A DNA stretch of 64,000 bases, from contig NZ_AKZI01000001.1 of NCBI RefSeq assembly GCF_000293785.1, positions 1 through 64,000 of the forward strand. The letters run 5' to 3'. Of this stretch, positions 36,414-44,936 are shown in pieces. Origin of the DNA: Rhodovulum sp. PH10. Its GTDB lineage: Bacteria; Pseudomonadota; Alphaproteobacteria; Rhizobiales; Xanthobacteraceae. A program made the translations under genes and the position numbers. Every line of letters begins with the position of its first letter. Position 1 is the stretch's first letter. The notes under the pieces are model-generated. The model ran no database searches. It was given only the letters and a program-made list of their open reading frames with translations, and was not told the origin of the DNA.

Positions 36414-37895
36414 TCACCCGCCGCGGCGGGCGACCAGCGCGATGAACCACGGCTCGCCGCGCACCGCGGCGAGGTCGTCGTCGGCGACGAGATGCGCCGC
36501 CGGCGGCAGCGCGCCGCCCTCCTCGGCGAGCGCCAGCGCGTCGCGGCAGGCGTCGAGCCGGCCGCGCAGGGCCTCGATGCAGGCGAGATTGTAGGCCGGC
36601 TGCGCGCCGGAGCGCAGCGCCGCCCGGCATTTCTGCTCGGCGTGCGCGAGCAGCATGGCGCGACGCTCGGGGTCGCGCTCGCGGCGCGCCCGCTGCATCA
36701 GCGTGGTCGCCCAGTCGTAGAGCGCGGCGTCGAGATCGGGGTCGGTGCAGACCGCTTCCGCGTACTTGTCCTCGGCCTCCTTGAACAGCCGCTCGGCTTC
36801 CGCCGCGGTGCCGGCGCGGGCGGCGCGCTCGGCGAGCGCGGTGCCCCAATTGACCAGCGCCTCCGGCCGGTCGGGACGCAGCGCCTGCGCCTGCGAGAAT
36901 TTCTCCTCCGCCGCCATCAGCAAGCGCTCGGCCGCCACCGGATCGCCGACCCGGCGGGCCCGCGCCATCAGCGCCGCGCCCCAGGAAAACAGCGCCTGGT
37001 GCTGGTCCGGCCGCAGCCGCAAGGCCTCGGCATAGGCCCGCTCGGCGGCGGCGAGCAGCGCCTCGCCGTCGTCGCCCGCGGTGCGGCGGGCGCGCTCGAT
37101 CAGCGCAGCGCCGAGATTGACGAAAATCTCCGGCCGGTCGGGGGCGAGCGCCAGCGCCGCCTGGTACTTCTCGGTCGCGGCCATGAGCAGTGCCAGCGCC
37201 GCCGCCGCGTCCGCCGCGCGACTCGCCCGCTCGGCCAGCGCATTGCCCCAGTCGTAGAGGATTTCCGGCCGGCCGGGCGCGAGCTCCAGCGCCTGCGAGA
37301 ACTTCTGGTCGGCCGCGGAGAACAGCCGCTCGGCCGCCGCCGGATCGTCGCAGCGGTCGGCCTGCTGGGCGAGCGCATTGCCCCAATTGACCAAGGCCTC
37401 GAATTTCTGCGGCGCGACCCGCAGCGCCGCCACGTACTTGTCGGCCGCCGCCCGCCACAGCCGGTCGGCCTCGGCCGGCTCGGCCGCGTGGCGCGCGCGC
37501 GCGGCGAGCGCGTTGCCCCAATTGTTGAGCGCCTCGTGCTCGTCCGGCCGCAGCTTCAGCGCCCGCTCGAACCTCTCCTCCGCCTCGGCGAGCAGCCGCG
37601 TCGTCTCGGCCGGATCGTCGGCGAGCGCCGCCCGCTCGGCGAGCGCGGTGCCGAGATTGTTGAGCGCCTCGTGCAGATCGGGCTTTGCCCGCAACGCAGC
37701 CGAAAACTGCTCCGCCGCCAGCCGCCACAGCCGGTCGGCGCTCGCTGCGTCGCGCGCCCGCTCGGCCTCGCCCGACAGCGCGATGCCGGCGGCGTTGAAC
37801 GCCGCGGGATCGTCGGGCTCGGGCCGACGCGCCGCGTCGTGATGCACCTGCGCATGACCGTCGTCGCCGACGGCACGGACGCCGTCCTCGCTCAT
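36414..37895 (-). CDS. TPR protein with an extended 45-residue repeat unit
   Basis: The 493-residue protein is built of about eight tandem units of some 45 residues. Each begins with a helix (EALVNWGNALAQQA-like), has a short linker rich in Asp/Pro/Ala, a second helix (AAERLFSAADQKFSQAL-like) and ends in a PDRPE-type loop. The helical pairing is TPR-like, but the classical unit is 34 residues, so the first helix or linker is enlarged. No signal peptide or membrane segment is visible. Probably a cytosolic scaffold with unknown partners. Confidence 0.8.
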   Translation of the reverse strand: MSEDGVRAVGDDGHAQVHHDAARRPEPDDPAAFNAAGIALSGEAERARDAASADRLWRLAAEQFSAALRAKPDLHEALNNLGTALAERAALADDPAETTRLLAEAEERFERALKLRPDEHEALNNWGNALAARARHAAEPAEADRLWRAAADKYVAALRVAPQKFEALVNWGNALAQQADRCDDPAAAERLFSAADQKFSQALELAPGRPEILYDWGNALAERASRAADAAAALALLMAATEKYQAALALAPDRPEIFVNLGAALIERARRTAGDDGEALLAAAERAYAEALRLRPDQHQALFSWGAALMARARRVGDPVAAERLLMAAEEKFSQAQALRPDRPEALVNWGTALAERAARAGTAAEAERLFKEAEDKYAEAVCTDPDLDAALYDWATTLMQRARRERDPERRAMLLAHAEQKCRAALRSGAQPAYNLACIEALRGRLDACRDALALAEEGGALPPAAHLVADDDLAAVRGEPWFIALVARRGG

Positions 37896-38010
37896 GGCCG
37901 TCTCCCCTGACGTTTTTACGGTCGTTTCTTTTCACGGTTCCCGGCGCACGAGCCCGGCGCGCCGGCAGTCCGGATCTCGTCTCCACCCCGGCCACCGCCG
38001 GCGCCGGGTC

Positions 38011-38598
38011 TCAGCCGATCGCGTCGAGCCGAACCGCAAAGCCCGGCAGCGCGTCGCAGGTCAGCGTCTCGTCGGGCCCGCGCGCGACGATCGAGCCGAA
38101 ACCGTCGCCGGCCGGGCCGGTGTGCACGAAGGTGGTCAGCGTCTCGCCGTCGATCACCCAGAATTCGCGGATGCCGTGCCGGGCATAGAGGCGCGCCTTG
38201 ACCTTGCGGTCGTAGGCGAGGCGCGAGACGGCGACCTCGATCAGCAGCACCACGTCGTCGGCGCCGGGGCGGGCAAAGCTCTGCGGGTCGGCGTCGTAGA
38301 CCGTGCGGGCGAGGACCGCGAGATCGGGCTCGACCAGCGTCGTCTCGCCGAGCTGGACGGTGGTCGCGCCCGCCACCCAGAGCTCCGGCCCGGCCGCCCG
38401 GGCGAGCGCCATCACCAAAGCGTGCTTGATCCGCTCGTGGGCGATGCTCTTCGCCTGCATCGGGACGATCTCCCCCTCGACCAGCTCGAACTTTTCGTCC
38501 TCGCCGATCAGGCCGACCTCGATCATCCGGCGCACCTCGTCGACCGTGAACGCCCGGCGGGGGAAACCTTCGGCACCACGGGTGACGGCGACGGTCAT
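38011..38598 (-). CDS. Uma2 family protein (DUF820, PD-(D/E)XK-like)
   Basis: The 195-residue protein shows the DUF820 pattern: FELVEGEIVPM near residues 39-49, VEPDLAVLA near 88-96, LLIEVAVSR near 115-123, and KARLYARHGIREFWVID near 131-147. The Glu/Asp residues of these blocks form a PD-(D/E)XK-like nuclease centre. Members often occur in multiple copies in cyanobacteria and alphaproteobacteria; their cellular role is not settled. The ATG at 38598 gives the normal length. Confidence 0.85.
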   Translation of the reverse strand: MTVAVTRGAEGFPRRAFTVDEVRRMIEVGLIGEDEKFELVEGEIVPMQAKSIAHERIKHALVMALARAAGPELWVAGATTVQLGETTLVEPDLAVLARTVYDADPQSFARPGADDVVLLIEVAVSRLAYDRKVKARLYARHGIREFWVIDGETLTTFVHTGPAGDGFGSIVARGPDETLTCDALPGFAVRLDAIG

Positions 38599-38741
38599 GG
38601 GGCGATCTCTCCTTTTTCGAGTATACGCGCCCGACGCGACCCTGGCGAGCCGAAGCGACCGGTGCCACCGCGGGAACCCCGACGAAAACGCCCCTCCCCG
38701 GACCCGTTCCCCTGCGCGCCGTCCTGCTCTACACAAGGGGC

Positions 38742-39755
38742 ATGAATCCGCGCCCTGCCCCGGCCGTTTCGGCCCCACCCGCCATCGATCTCGACCGCCT
38801 CGTCAAGGGCGTGCGCGCCGGCGAGCGCGCCCATATCGCCCGCGCCATCACGCTCGCCGAATCGAAGCGCGCCGACCACCAGCTGGCCGCCCGCCGGCTG
38901 GTGCAGGAGCTGCTGCCGGCGACCGGCAAGGCCGTGCGGGTCGGCATCACCGGCGCGCCGGGGGTGGGAAAATCGACCTCGATCGACACGCTCGGCGCGT
39001 GGCTCACCGAACGCGGCCACAAGGTGGCGGTGCTGGCGGTCGATCCCTCCTCGGCCCGCACCGGCGGCTCGATCCTCGGCGACAAGACGCGGATGGCGCG
39101 GCTCTCGGCCGACGAGAACGCGTTCATCCGCCCCTCGCCGTCGGCCGGCACGCTCGGCGGCGTCGCGGCAAAGACCCGCGAGACGATGCTCATTTGCGAG
39201 GCGGCAGGCTACGACGTGATCCTGGTCGAGACGGTCGGCATCGGCCAGTCGGAGACCGCGGTCGCCGACATGACCGACTTCTTCCTCGCGCTGATGCTGC
39301 CGGGTGCCGGCGACGAGCTGCAGGGCATCAAGAAGGGCCTCGTCGAGCTCGCCGACATGATCGCGGTCAACAAGGCGGACGGCGACAACGTGACGCGTGC
39401 GCGTGCGGCGGCGGCGGAATACCGCGCGGCGCTGCACATCCTCACCCCGCGCTCACCGAGCTGGCAGGTGCCGGTGATCACGTATTCGGGCTACACCGGC
39501 GACGGCATCGCCGCCCTGTGGAACCACGTGATGGAGCACCGCAAGACGCTGGAGCAGACCGGCGAGCTCGCCGAGCGGCGGCGCGACCAGCAGGTGAAAT
39601 GGATGTGGTCGATGGTCGAGGACCGGGTGCACGGCCGCATCGCCTCCGATCCGGCGCTGCGCGCAAAACTGCCGCAGATCGAGGCGGGCGTCGCCGATGG
39701 CCGCCTGTCGCCGGCGATCGCGGTCGACCAGATCTTCTCCGCGCTCGGATGGTGA
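38742..39755 (+). CDS. meaB: MeaB-type GTPase, methylmalonyl-CoA mutase chaperone
   Basis: The 337-residue G3E GTPase protects methylmalonyl-CoA mutase from inactivation and gates cofactor loading. Walker A is GAPGVGKST at residues 71-79; DPSSARTGG, ETVGIGQSE and the base-specificity motif NKADGDN follow. It lies 3.6 kb downstream of mutB, separated by unrelated minus-strand genes, but clearly serves the same enzyme. It overlaps the following pyroglutamyl peptidase gene by 7 bases. Confidence 0.95.
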   Translation: MNPRPAPAVSAPPAIDLDRLVKGVRAGERAHIARAITLAESKRADHQLAARRLVQELLPATGKAVRVGITGAPGVGKSTSIDTLGAWLTERGHKVAVLAVDPSSARTGGSILGDKTRMARLSADENAFIRPSPSAGTLGGVAAKTRETMLICEAAGYDVILVETVGIGQSETAVADMTDFFLALMLPGAGDELQGIKKGLVELADMIAVNKADGDNVTRARAAAAEYRAALHILTPRSPSWQVPVITYSGYTGDGIAALWNHVMEHRKTLEQTGELAERRRDQQVKWMWSMVEDRVHGRIASDPALRAKLPQIEAGVADGRLSPAIAVDQIFSALGW

Positions 39756-40456
39756 CGAAGACGATCCTGGTCACCGGGTTCGGTGCGTTTCCCGGCGCGC
39801 CGAGGAATCCGACGACGAGGATGGTCGCCACCCTCTTGCACGGGCGCCACGCCAGGCGTTCGGATCTCCGTCTGGTCGGCCACGTGTTTCCTACCTGCTG
39901 GGAGGCGGTCGACCGCGAGCTTCCGGCGCTCCTGAAGCGTGAACAGCCGGACGCCGTGCTGCTGCTCGGCGTGGCGACGCGAGCGAACACCGTGCGGATC
40001 GAGCGGGTGGCGCGCAACCGCGCCTCGGTGCTTCGCCCGGACGCAGCCAAACGCTCGCCGAGCAAACGTTCGATCGCGCCGGGCGCGCCGTTGTTCCGGC
40101 CCGGCCGGTTTCCCGCAGCCTCGCTGTGCGCGGCGCTGCGAGCGGCCGGCGCACGGCCGGTCTTCTCGCGCGATGCCGGCGGCTATCTGTGCAACTACGC
40201 CTATTGGCGCGCGCTCGAGGCGGCGGAACAGCCCGACGGACCGCGGCTGGTGGTGTTCGTCCACGTGCCGCCGTTGCCGCTCGCGCCGAGGCCCGAGCGA
40301 CATCCCGTGCGACACCAGGTGCGACGGCCCGTGCCCATGCGGAAGCGGCACACGCTCGCCGGTCACGTCGCCGCGGCGAACGCCGCCGTCGCCGCGCTGG
40401 CGAGCGCGCTGCGGCAGCGGCGCGTGTCGCAACGCACCGACGTCACGCCACGCTGA
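39749..40456 (+). CDS. Pyroglutamyl-peptidase I family protein (peptidase C15)
   Basis: The 235-residue protein has the C15 signatures: TGFGAFPGAPRNPT near residues 9-22, Glu85 in IERVARN, Cys148 in AGGYLCN and His172 in FVHVPPLP. These are the catalytic Glu, Cys and His of pyroglutamyl peptidase I, which removes N-terminal pyroglutamate. The C-terminus carries an Arg/Pro-rich insert. The start ATG at 39749 is inside meaB, consistent with co-translation. Confidence 0.88.
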   Translation: MVTKTILVTGFGAFPGAPRNPTTRMVATLLHGRHARRSDLRLVGHVFPTCWEAVDRELPALLKREQPDAVLLLGVATRANTVRIERVARNRASVLRPDAAKRSPSKRSIAPGAPLFRPGRFPAASLCAALRAAGARPVFSRDAGGYLCNYAYWRALEAAEQPDGPRLVVFVHVPPLPLAPRPERHPVRHQVRRPVPMRKRHTLAGHVAAANAAVAALASALRQRRVSQRTDVTPR

Positions 40457-40594
40457 CACGTCACCGTTTCGCCTCCTGTCGTCGCGTCGAAGCGAGCGCC
40501 GCGCCGCCTTCCGCGTCCGCCGGCGATGGAACTCGGTCCAGCGCCAGACGTTGTTCGGGCACAGGTGAAACGACAACGACAGCGGAGGTCATTC

Positions 40595-40792
40595 ATGAAT
40601 TGGGATCGTGTCGAAGGCGGTTGGAAGCAGGTCAAGGGCTCGGTGAAGGAGCAATGGGGCAAGCTCACCGACGACGACCTGTCGGAGATCGACGGCCGTC
40701 GTGATCAGCTCGAAGGCAAGCTCCAGGAGCGCTACGGCTACACCAAGGACCAGGTGAGCAAGGACATCGACGAGTGGCTCGCTCGCCACTAG
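40595..40792 (+). CDS. CsbD family stress protein
   Basis: The 65-residue hydrophilic protein has the family start NWDRVEGGWKQVKGSVKEQWG and a DQLEGKLQERYG middle. CsbD proteins are small, usually helical and induced by general stress; no biochemical function is firmly known. A strong GGAGG site (around 40583) stands 8-10 bases before the ATG at 40595, and a good Rho-independent terminator follows the gene. Confidence 0.93.
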   Translation: MNWDRVEGGWKQVKGSVKEQWGKLTDDDLSEIDGRRDQLEGKLQERYGYTKDQVSKDIDEWLARH

Positions 40793-40889
40793 CGGCTCCA
40801 CACGTGGCGCCACGCGTCCCGGCGCCACCGACGACGAGCAGTGCTCGCCGCTCGTGAGGACGCCATCAGATCACGAACGGCCGAAACTC

Positions 40890-40922
40890 GCGCCCGAGAT
40901 CGTCTCGGGCGCCTTTTTGTTT
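40890..40922 (+). terminator. Rho-independent terminator downstream of csbD-like gene
   Basis: Perfect 10-base arms GCGCCCGAGA (40890-40899) and TCTCGGGCGC (40903-40912) around TCG, followed by CTTTTTGTTT. Confidence 0.9.
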
Positions 40923-41031
40923 CTCGGCTTTGCTTCTCGGCTTCGTGTCTCGCTGCGCCGCCTCGTTTCTCGACGCGTCGCGGACGGCCGCGCTGGACAA
41001 TCGCCCGCCGCTCACCATCTCCGACGGCATC

Positions 41032-41850
41032 ATGCCGTCATCCCCCTCGCCCACGCCGAAGAAGAAGCGCCGCCTCACCGTGACCGTGCTCGCCGTGCTC
41101 GCGCTGTTTCTGTTGCCGATCGCGGTGCGCGCAGCGCTGTTCGCCGCCGGCGATGGGCCGCGCTCCTGGCGCGACGCCGACTGGTCGAGCATCGGTAGCC
41201 TGCCGGCGGCGAGCGCTCATCCGCCGGCGCGGCTCCTGGTGCTGTCCGGCCGCACCGGCGGCTGGAAGGGCGTCGTCGCGGTGCATTCCTGGATCGTGCT
41301 GAAGACGGACGGCGCGCCGAGCTGGACGCGCTACGACGTGGTCGGCTGGGGCCGCCCGGTGCGCATCAACGGCTGGGCGCCGGACGGGCGCTGGTTCGGC
41401 CATCCGCCGATGGTGGTGGCCGACCTGTCGGGCGAGGCGGCGGCCCGGCTGATCCCGCGCGTCGAGGCGGCGGTGAAGCGCTACACCTGGGCCAATGCCG
41501 GAGATTACCGCGCATGGCCCGGCCCCAACAGCAACACCTTCGTCGCCCACGTGCTGCGCGCGGTGCCGGAGCTTGCGACGACGCTGCCGGCGAACGCGGT
41601 CGGCCGCGATTTTCGGCCCGGCGCCTATGTCGGCGCGAGCGACAGCGGCACCGGCGTCGAGGCCAGCGTTTATGGCGTGCTCGGCGTCAAGGCCGGCTGG
41701 GTGGAAGGCGTCGAGGTCAATCTGCTCGGCCTGGTGGTCGGGCTCGATCTGCGCCGCCCGGCGCTGAAGCTGCCCGGCATCGGCCGCGTCGGGCTGCCGC
41801 CGGTGCCTCCCGCGTCTCCCGCGTCTCCCGCGTCTCCTGCCGATCCGTGA
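41032..41850 (+). CDS. DUF3750 domain protein, membrane anchored
   Basis: The 272-residue protein has a signal anchor at about residues 17-37 and then the DUF3750 domain, with AVHSWIVLKTDG near residue 80, a GWAPDGRWFGHPP block near 113-125 and WPGPNSNTFVAHVL near 158-171. The domain is of unknown function; conserved His, Asn and Cys-free active-site-like blocks hint at a hydrolase. The C-terminus ends in a 9-bp repeat-derived ASPASPASP tail (DNA near 41813-41842). Confidence 0.85.
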   Translation: MPSSPSPTPKKKRRLTVTVLAVLALFLLPIAVRAALFAAGDGPRSWRDADWSSIGSLPAASAHPPARLLVLSGRTGGWKGVVAVHSWIVLKTDGAPSWTRYDVVGWGRPVRINGWAPDGRWFGHPPMVVADLSGEAAARLIPRVEAAVKRYTWANAGDYRAWPGPNSNTFVAHVLRAVPELATTLPANAVGRDFRPGAYVGASDSGTGVEASVYGVLGVKAGWVEGVEVNLLGLVVGLDLRRPALKLPGIGRVGLPPVPPASPASPASPADP

Positions 41851-41886
41851 GATGCGTGAAATCGCATGTCCGGCGGGGTCGACCAC

Positions 41887-41935
41887 GATCGCGGTGAGAC
41901 AATCGCGGTGAGACGATCGCGGTGAGACGATCGCG
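41887..41935 (+). repeat. 14-bp tandem repeat, three and a half units
   Basis: Units GATCGCGGTGAGAC at 41887-41900, 41901-41914 (one change) and 41915-41928, then a partial GATCGCG. It lies between the DUF3750 gene and the small zinc-finger-like gene, outside coding sequence. Confidence 0.85.
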
Positions 41936-42125
41936 CGCGACCGCCGGCGTCGGCACATTTGCCGAACGGACTAAGTAAACATCCAGAAGACGGGCCGCCG
42001 CGTTCTCCTACCATGGCCCGCGCACGCTCAACCGCCGAGCCGACCAGTCGCAGACCCCCGGATCCGTTGCCGAACGATTGCCAGCAAGACGATACGACGC
42101 CGCGAGGGTTCAGGTGAAGGTCGTC

Positions 42126-42335
42126 ATGATCCGGTGCCCCTATCGGGGGCGATCCGTGTCCACCGGGATCGAGATCGACGAGGCGACATTCGCCGCGCTT
42201 CCCGACACGCTGATCCTGTCGCGCTGCCCGCTGTGCGGGCTCGAGCACGTGTGGTGGAAGAACGAGGCGTGGCTGGAGCCGACCCGCTACGACCGGGCGC
42301 CGCCGCGCGAGGGATCACACGACGAGCCGGAGTGA
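42126..42335 (+). CDS. Small CxxC-containing hypothetical protein
   Basis: A 69-residue protein with two cysteine clusters: RCPYRGRSVSTGIEID at the N-terminus and RCPLCGLEHVWW in the middle. Such short zinc-ribbon-like proteins are common conserved hypotheticals in alphaproteobacteria. The first cluster has one Cys only (CPYRG), so a complete four-Cys zinc site is not formed. Start could also be GTG at 42114. Confidence 0.75.
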   Translation: MIRCPYRGRSVSTGIEIDEATFAALPDTLILSRCPLCGLEHVWWKNEAWLEPTRYDRAPPREGSHDEPE

Positions 42336-42376
42336 CGCGCGCGAGCGACGCACCGAAAGACGCGGAAGCGACGGAC

Positions 42377-42802
42377 TCACGCCCGGCCGCCCGCCGCGGC
42401 GAGCTCCATCAGGCGCGAAGCGATCGCCTCGAACGCCGCGGCGTCCGGATCGGGCGCGTCCGCCTCGCCGTCCGGCGCGGAAGGATCCGCGGCGGGATCG
42501 GTCGACGTCACGATCGTGATCGGTGCGCCGGCGGGGTGCGCCGTGCGGTCCGCGTCCGGTCGCACCGGCCTCCGTGCGGCGGAGGCGCGCTCGTCGGGCT
42601 TCCACACCGCGACCGCCTTGGTCCAGGCCTCGACCTCGTGCATCGCGCGGCGCATGCGGTCGAGAAAATCCCGCTCCGGAAAATAGCGCTGCCAGCGGCC
42701 GCTCTTGTAGAGCTCGACCAGATGGGCCAGCCGGCGTTGCGCCAGCGCGAGCCCCTTGGCGGCGGTCTCGGCCGGAACCCCACGCGGAATCGTGTCGATC
42801 AT
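42377..42802 (-). CDS. TIGR03809-like hypothetical protein
   Basis: The 141-residue protein has a conserved N-terminal half (AQRRLAHLVELYKSGRWQRY and FLDRMRRAMHEVEAW) and an Asp/Ala/Pro-rich, probably disordered C-terminal half. The N-terminal half resembles the uncharacterised TIGR03809 family of Bradyrhizobium-like bacteria. Start at 42802 (MIDTIP). Confidence 0.65.
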   Translation of the reverse strand: MIDTIPRGVPAETAAKGLALAQRRLAHLVELYKSGRWQRYFPERDFLDRMRRAMHEVEAWTKAVAVWKPDERASAARRPVRPDADRTAHPAGAPITIVTSTDPAADPSAPDGEADAPDPDAAAFEAIASRLMELAAAGGRA

Positions 42803-43026
42803 GGACACGCTCTCTCGTTTCGAATCGTCGGAAAATACGCGGGGACAGACCCGCACCGAATCGATGCGGGCTTTCGCATGTTACGAATCGCAATGGAACC
42901 GGTAGACCGTAATTCGACGTAGCGACCGAAGCGGAGCTGATCCGCGCGCGCAGTGTGGCTCGCCGATCACGGATTGCACGCGGCGACGGCACCGCGCATC
43001 GCGCGGGGCGGATCCGCGAGCGGCGG

Positions 43027-43788
43027 CTAATCGGCGCGGGCGGCGAAGCCGATCACGTCGCGCTCGGCCTGCAACGCGTCGAGCAGCCGTGCGGTCTCCT
43101 CGCCGGGACGCGATCCGCCGGCGAGGCGCAGCCGATAGAGGCCGCCGGCCTTCGGGCCTTCGACGATCGCCGCGCGGTGGCCACGCAGCACGCGGGCGAT
43201 GTCGGTGGCCCGCGCCTCCGGCGCGAAGCGCACCAGCACGAACACGGTGGCGTCCTCGCGCGCCGCCGACAAACTCCGGGTCGGCACCGAGGACAGCGCG
43301 AGCGACCCCGGCCGGCCCGCCGTCGCGCCATCGCCGTCGAGCCCACCCTCGCCGCCGAGCAGAAGCGCGGTGATCACTCCCGCCTGCGCGACGATCACCA
43401 CCGCGGCCGCGGCTCCCGCCCAGGCGGTCGCGCGGGGCGAGAGACGTCCGAGAAGGCCGAGCATGCGGGCGCCGAGCGAGCGGAAACCGAGCGAGCGAGA
43501 ATCGAGCGAGCGTCCCGGCGGACCGCGCGCCCCCGCCTCCTCGGCGGCGATCGCGGCGATCAGCGTGTTCATCGCCCGCGACGACGGCGCGCCGAGGCTC
43601 TCGTTGACGCGGATCGTCTCGGCCAACTCCTCGCGCACCAGCGCGAAGCGGCGGGCGAGCTCGGGGTTTTCGGCGAGCGCACGCTCCACCGCCTCCGCCT
43701 CCCCGCGGTCGAGCGTGCCGGCGGCGTGCCACGGCAGCAGGGCCTCGATGTCGGCGGCCCCGAGATTGCGCGCGTCGGTCGTCGTCAT
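43027..43788 (-). CDS. Anti-sigma factor, transmembrane, cysteine-free
   Basis: The 253-residue protein has an N-terminal anti-sigma domain (residues 1-60; EALLPWHAAGTLDRGEAEAV), a linker with a 15-bp repeat-derived RSLxxRSLG segment, one membrane helix near 118-140 and a periplasmic C-terminal domain. It has no cysteine at all, so it cannot have the HxxxCxxC zinc site of ZAS anti-sigma factors. Its start overlaps the stop of the upstream ECF sigma gene by 4 bases, so it is the cognate regulator. It would hold the sigma factor at the membrane until a signal arrives. Confidence 0.85.
   Translation of the reverse strand: MTTTDARNLGAADIEALLPWHAAGTLDRGEAEAVERALAENPELARRFALVREELAETIRVNESLGAPSSRAMNTLIAAIAAEEAGARGPPGRSLDSRSLGFRSLGARMLGLLGRLSPRATAWAGAAAAVVIVAQAGVITALLLGGEGGLDGDGATAGRPGSLALSSVPTRSLSAAREDATVFVLVRFAPEARATDIARVLRGHRAAIVEGPKAGGLYRLRLAGGSRPGEETARLLDALQAERDVIGFAARAD
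43471..43515 (-). repeat. Three-unit 15-bp in-frame repeat
   Basis: Units at 43471-43485, 43486-43500 and 43501-43515 share the CGAGCGAGCG core. They encode the RSL/RSLG repeats in the linker of the anti-sigma factor. Confidence 0.85.
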
Positions 43789-44354
43789 GGCCAGCCTCGC
43801 TCGACCCCGGCGGCCTTCAACAGCTCGCCCAGCTTCTTTCGCGCGTAGAACATGCGCGTCTTCACGGTGTTCTCCGGGATGCCGACGATCGCCGCCGCAT
43901 CCTCCACCGACCGCTCGTGATAGTAAACGAGATCGATGATCTCTCGGTGCTCCGGGGAGAGGGATTGCAGGCACATGCGCAAGACGTCGCCCTTGTCCTT
44001 CTTCTGCACCGCGATCTCGGGATCGTCGGCGGGATCCTCGAGCGCGGCGGCGGCGTGGTCGTCGAGCGCCTCCTCGGAGCGCCGGCGCATCGCCGACAGC
44101 GCCTTGAAGCGGGCGATCGCCAGGATCCAGGTGGACACCGCGCTGCGCCCCTCGAAGCGGTCCGCCTGCCGCCACACGTCGAGAAATACCTCGCTGATCA
44201 AATCCTCGGCGACCGTTTCGTTGCCGATCAGCCGCACCACGAAGCGGTAGACCCGCACGTGATGCCGCGAGAACAGCACCTGCATCGCGAGCCGGTCGCC
44301 CGACGCGATCCGGCCGATCAGGTCGGCATCCGAGGTCACGGAGTTCGCGTTCAA
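43785..44354 (-). CDS. ECF-type RNA polymerase sigma factor
   Basis: The protein (about 189 residues) has sigma region 2 (RFVVRLIGNETVAEDLISEV and DRFEGRSAVSTWILAIAR) and region 4 (SLSPEHREIIDLVYYHERS with a helix-turn-helix at VEDAAAIVGIPENTVKTRM). This is the usual ECF two-domain plan. There is no ATG in the right place; a TTG at 44354 (LNANSV) is used here, and a GTG at 44339 is the alternative. It sits divergently from the methylmalonyl-CoA decarboxylase operon. Confidence 0.88.
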   Translation of the reverse strand: MNANSVTSDADLIGRIASGDRLAMQVLFSRHHVRVYRFVVRLIGNETVAEDLISEVFLDVWRQADRFEGRSAVSTWILAIARFKALSAMRRRSEEALDDHAAAALEDPADDPEIAVQKKDKGDVLRMCLQSLSPEHREIIDLVYYHERSVEDAAAIVGIPENTVKTRMFYARKKLGELLKAAGVERGWP

Positions 44355-44936
44355 CGGTCGGCTCGTCGGGTAGTCGCAGCGGTCGCGGCTCGGGTTCAAC
44401 GGAAGGCGGCGGTCGCCGGGCGGCCGCGCCTCGCGCCGCCCGGGTGCGTTTTTCTTGCAACACGCGCGGAACCGACGCCAGCCGAAAGAATCACCGCCGC
44501 CGGGTGCCTGCCATGCGGCGCGGCGGCGTGCCGGTGTCGCGCGAGGCGCCGGCCGCGGGGGCGGCGTCGGTCGCGGGCCGCGGCCGCGGCCGCCGCAATC
44601 CCGGGAACGATCCCGCGATCGCTTCCGCCCCCCGCGGCGATGCCCGTTGGTGCGCCGCACCCACCGTCCGGCTCGCGCCGCCGACGCCCGCCGGACGGCG
44701 CGTCGATTCGGCGGCGATCTCCGGTTCGTTTGCATAACTGGCGCGATTATAAGACGATTCGACGGGCGACCCCGCTTGTGGTGTATTCGCGTCGCCGCGG
44801 TCGGACGAATGCGGGGCGGATCTCGCATCCGCCGCATCGGCTCGGAACGACGCGCACGGCGTCGCCGCACGGCACGTGGACACCGGCTCGGGACCGGGCA
44901 TCGTCTCACGGACGTCGGTTGAAGGAGGGGGCGAGC
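44355..44936. other. Divergent intergenic region, sigma factor / mmd operon
   Basis: About 580 bases with no convincing gene. It includes a short AT-richer stretch near 44729-44757 (TTTGCATAACTGGCGCGATTAT region) which might be part of a promoter, though a 17-base-spaced hexamer pair is lacking. A good ribosome binding site (GGAGG near 44923-44927) precedes the mmdA start. Confidence 0.45.

Noticed and set aside
44729-44757. Strong promoter for mmdA
   Set aside because: TTGCAT and TATAAG-like hexamers are present but only about 12 bases apart, too close for a sigma-70 promoter.
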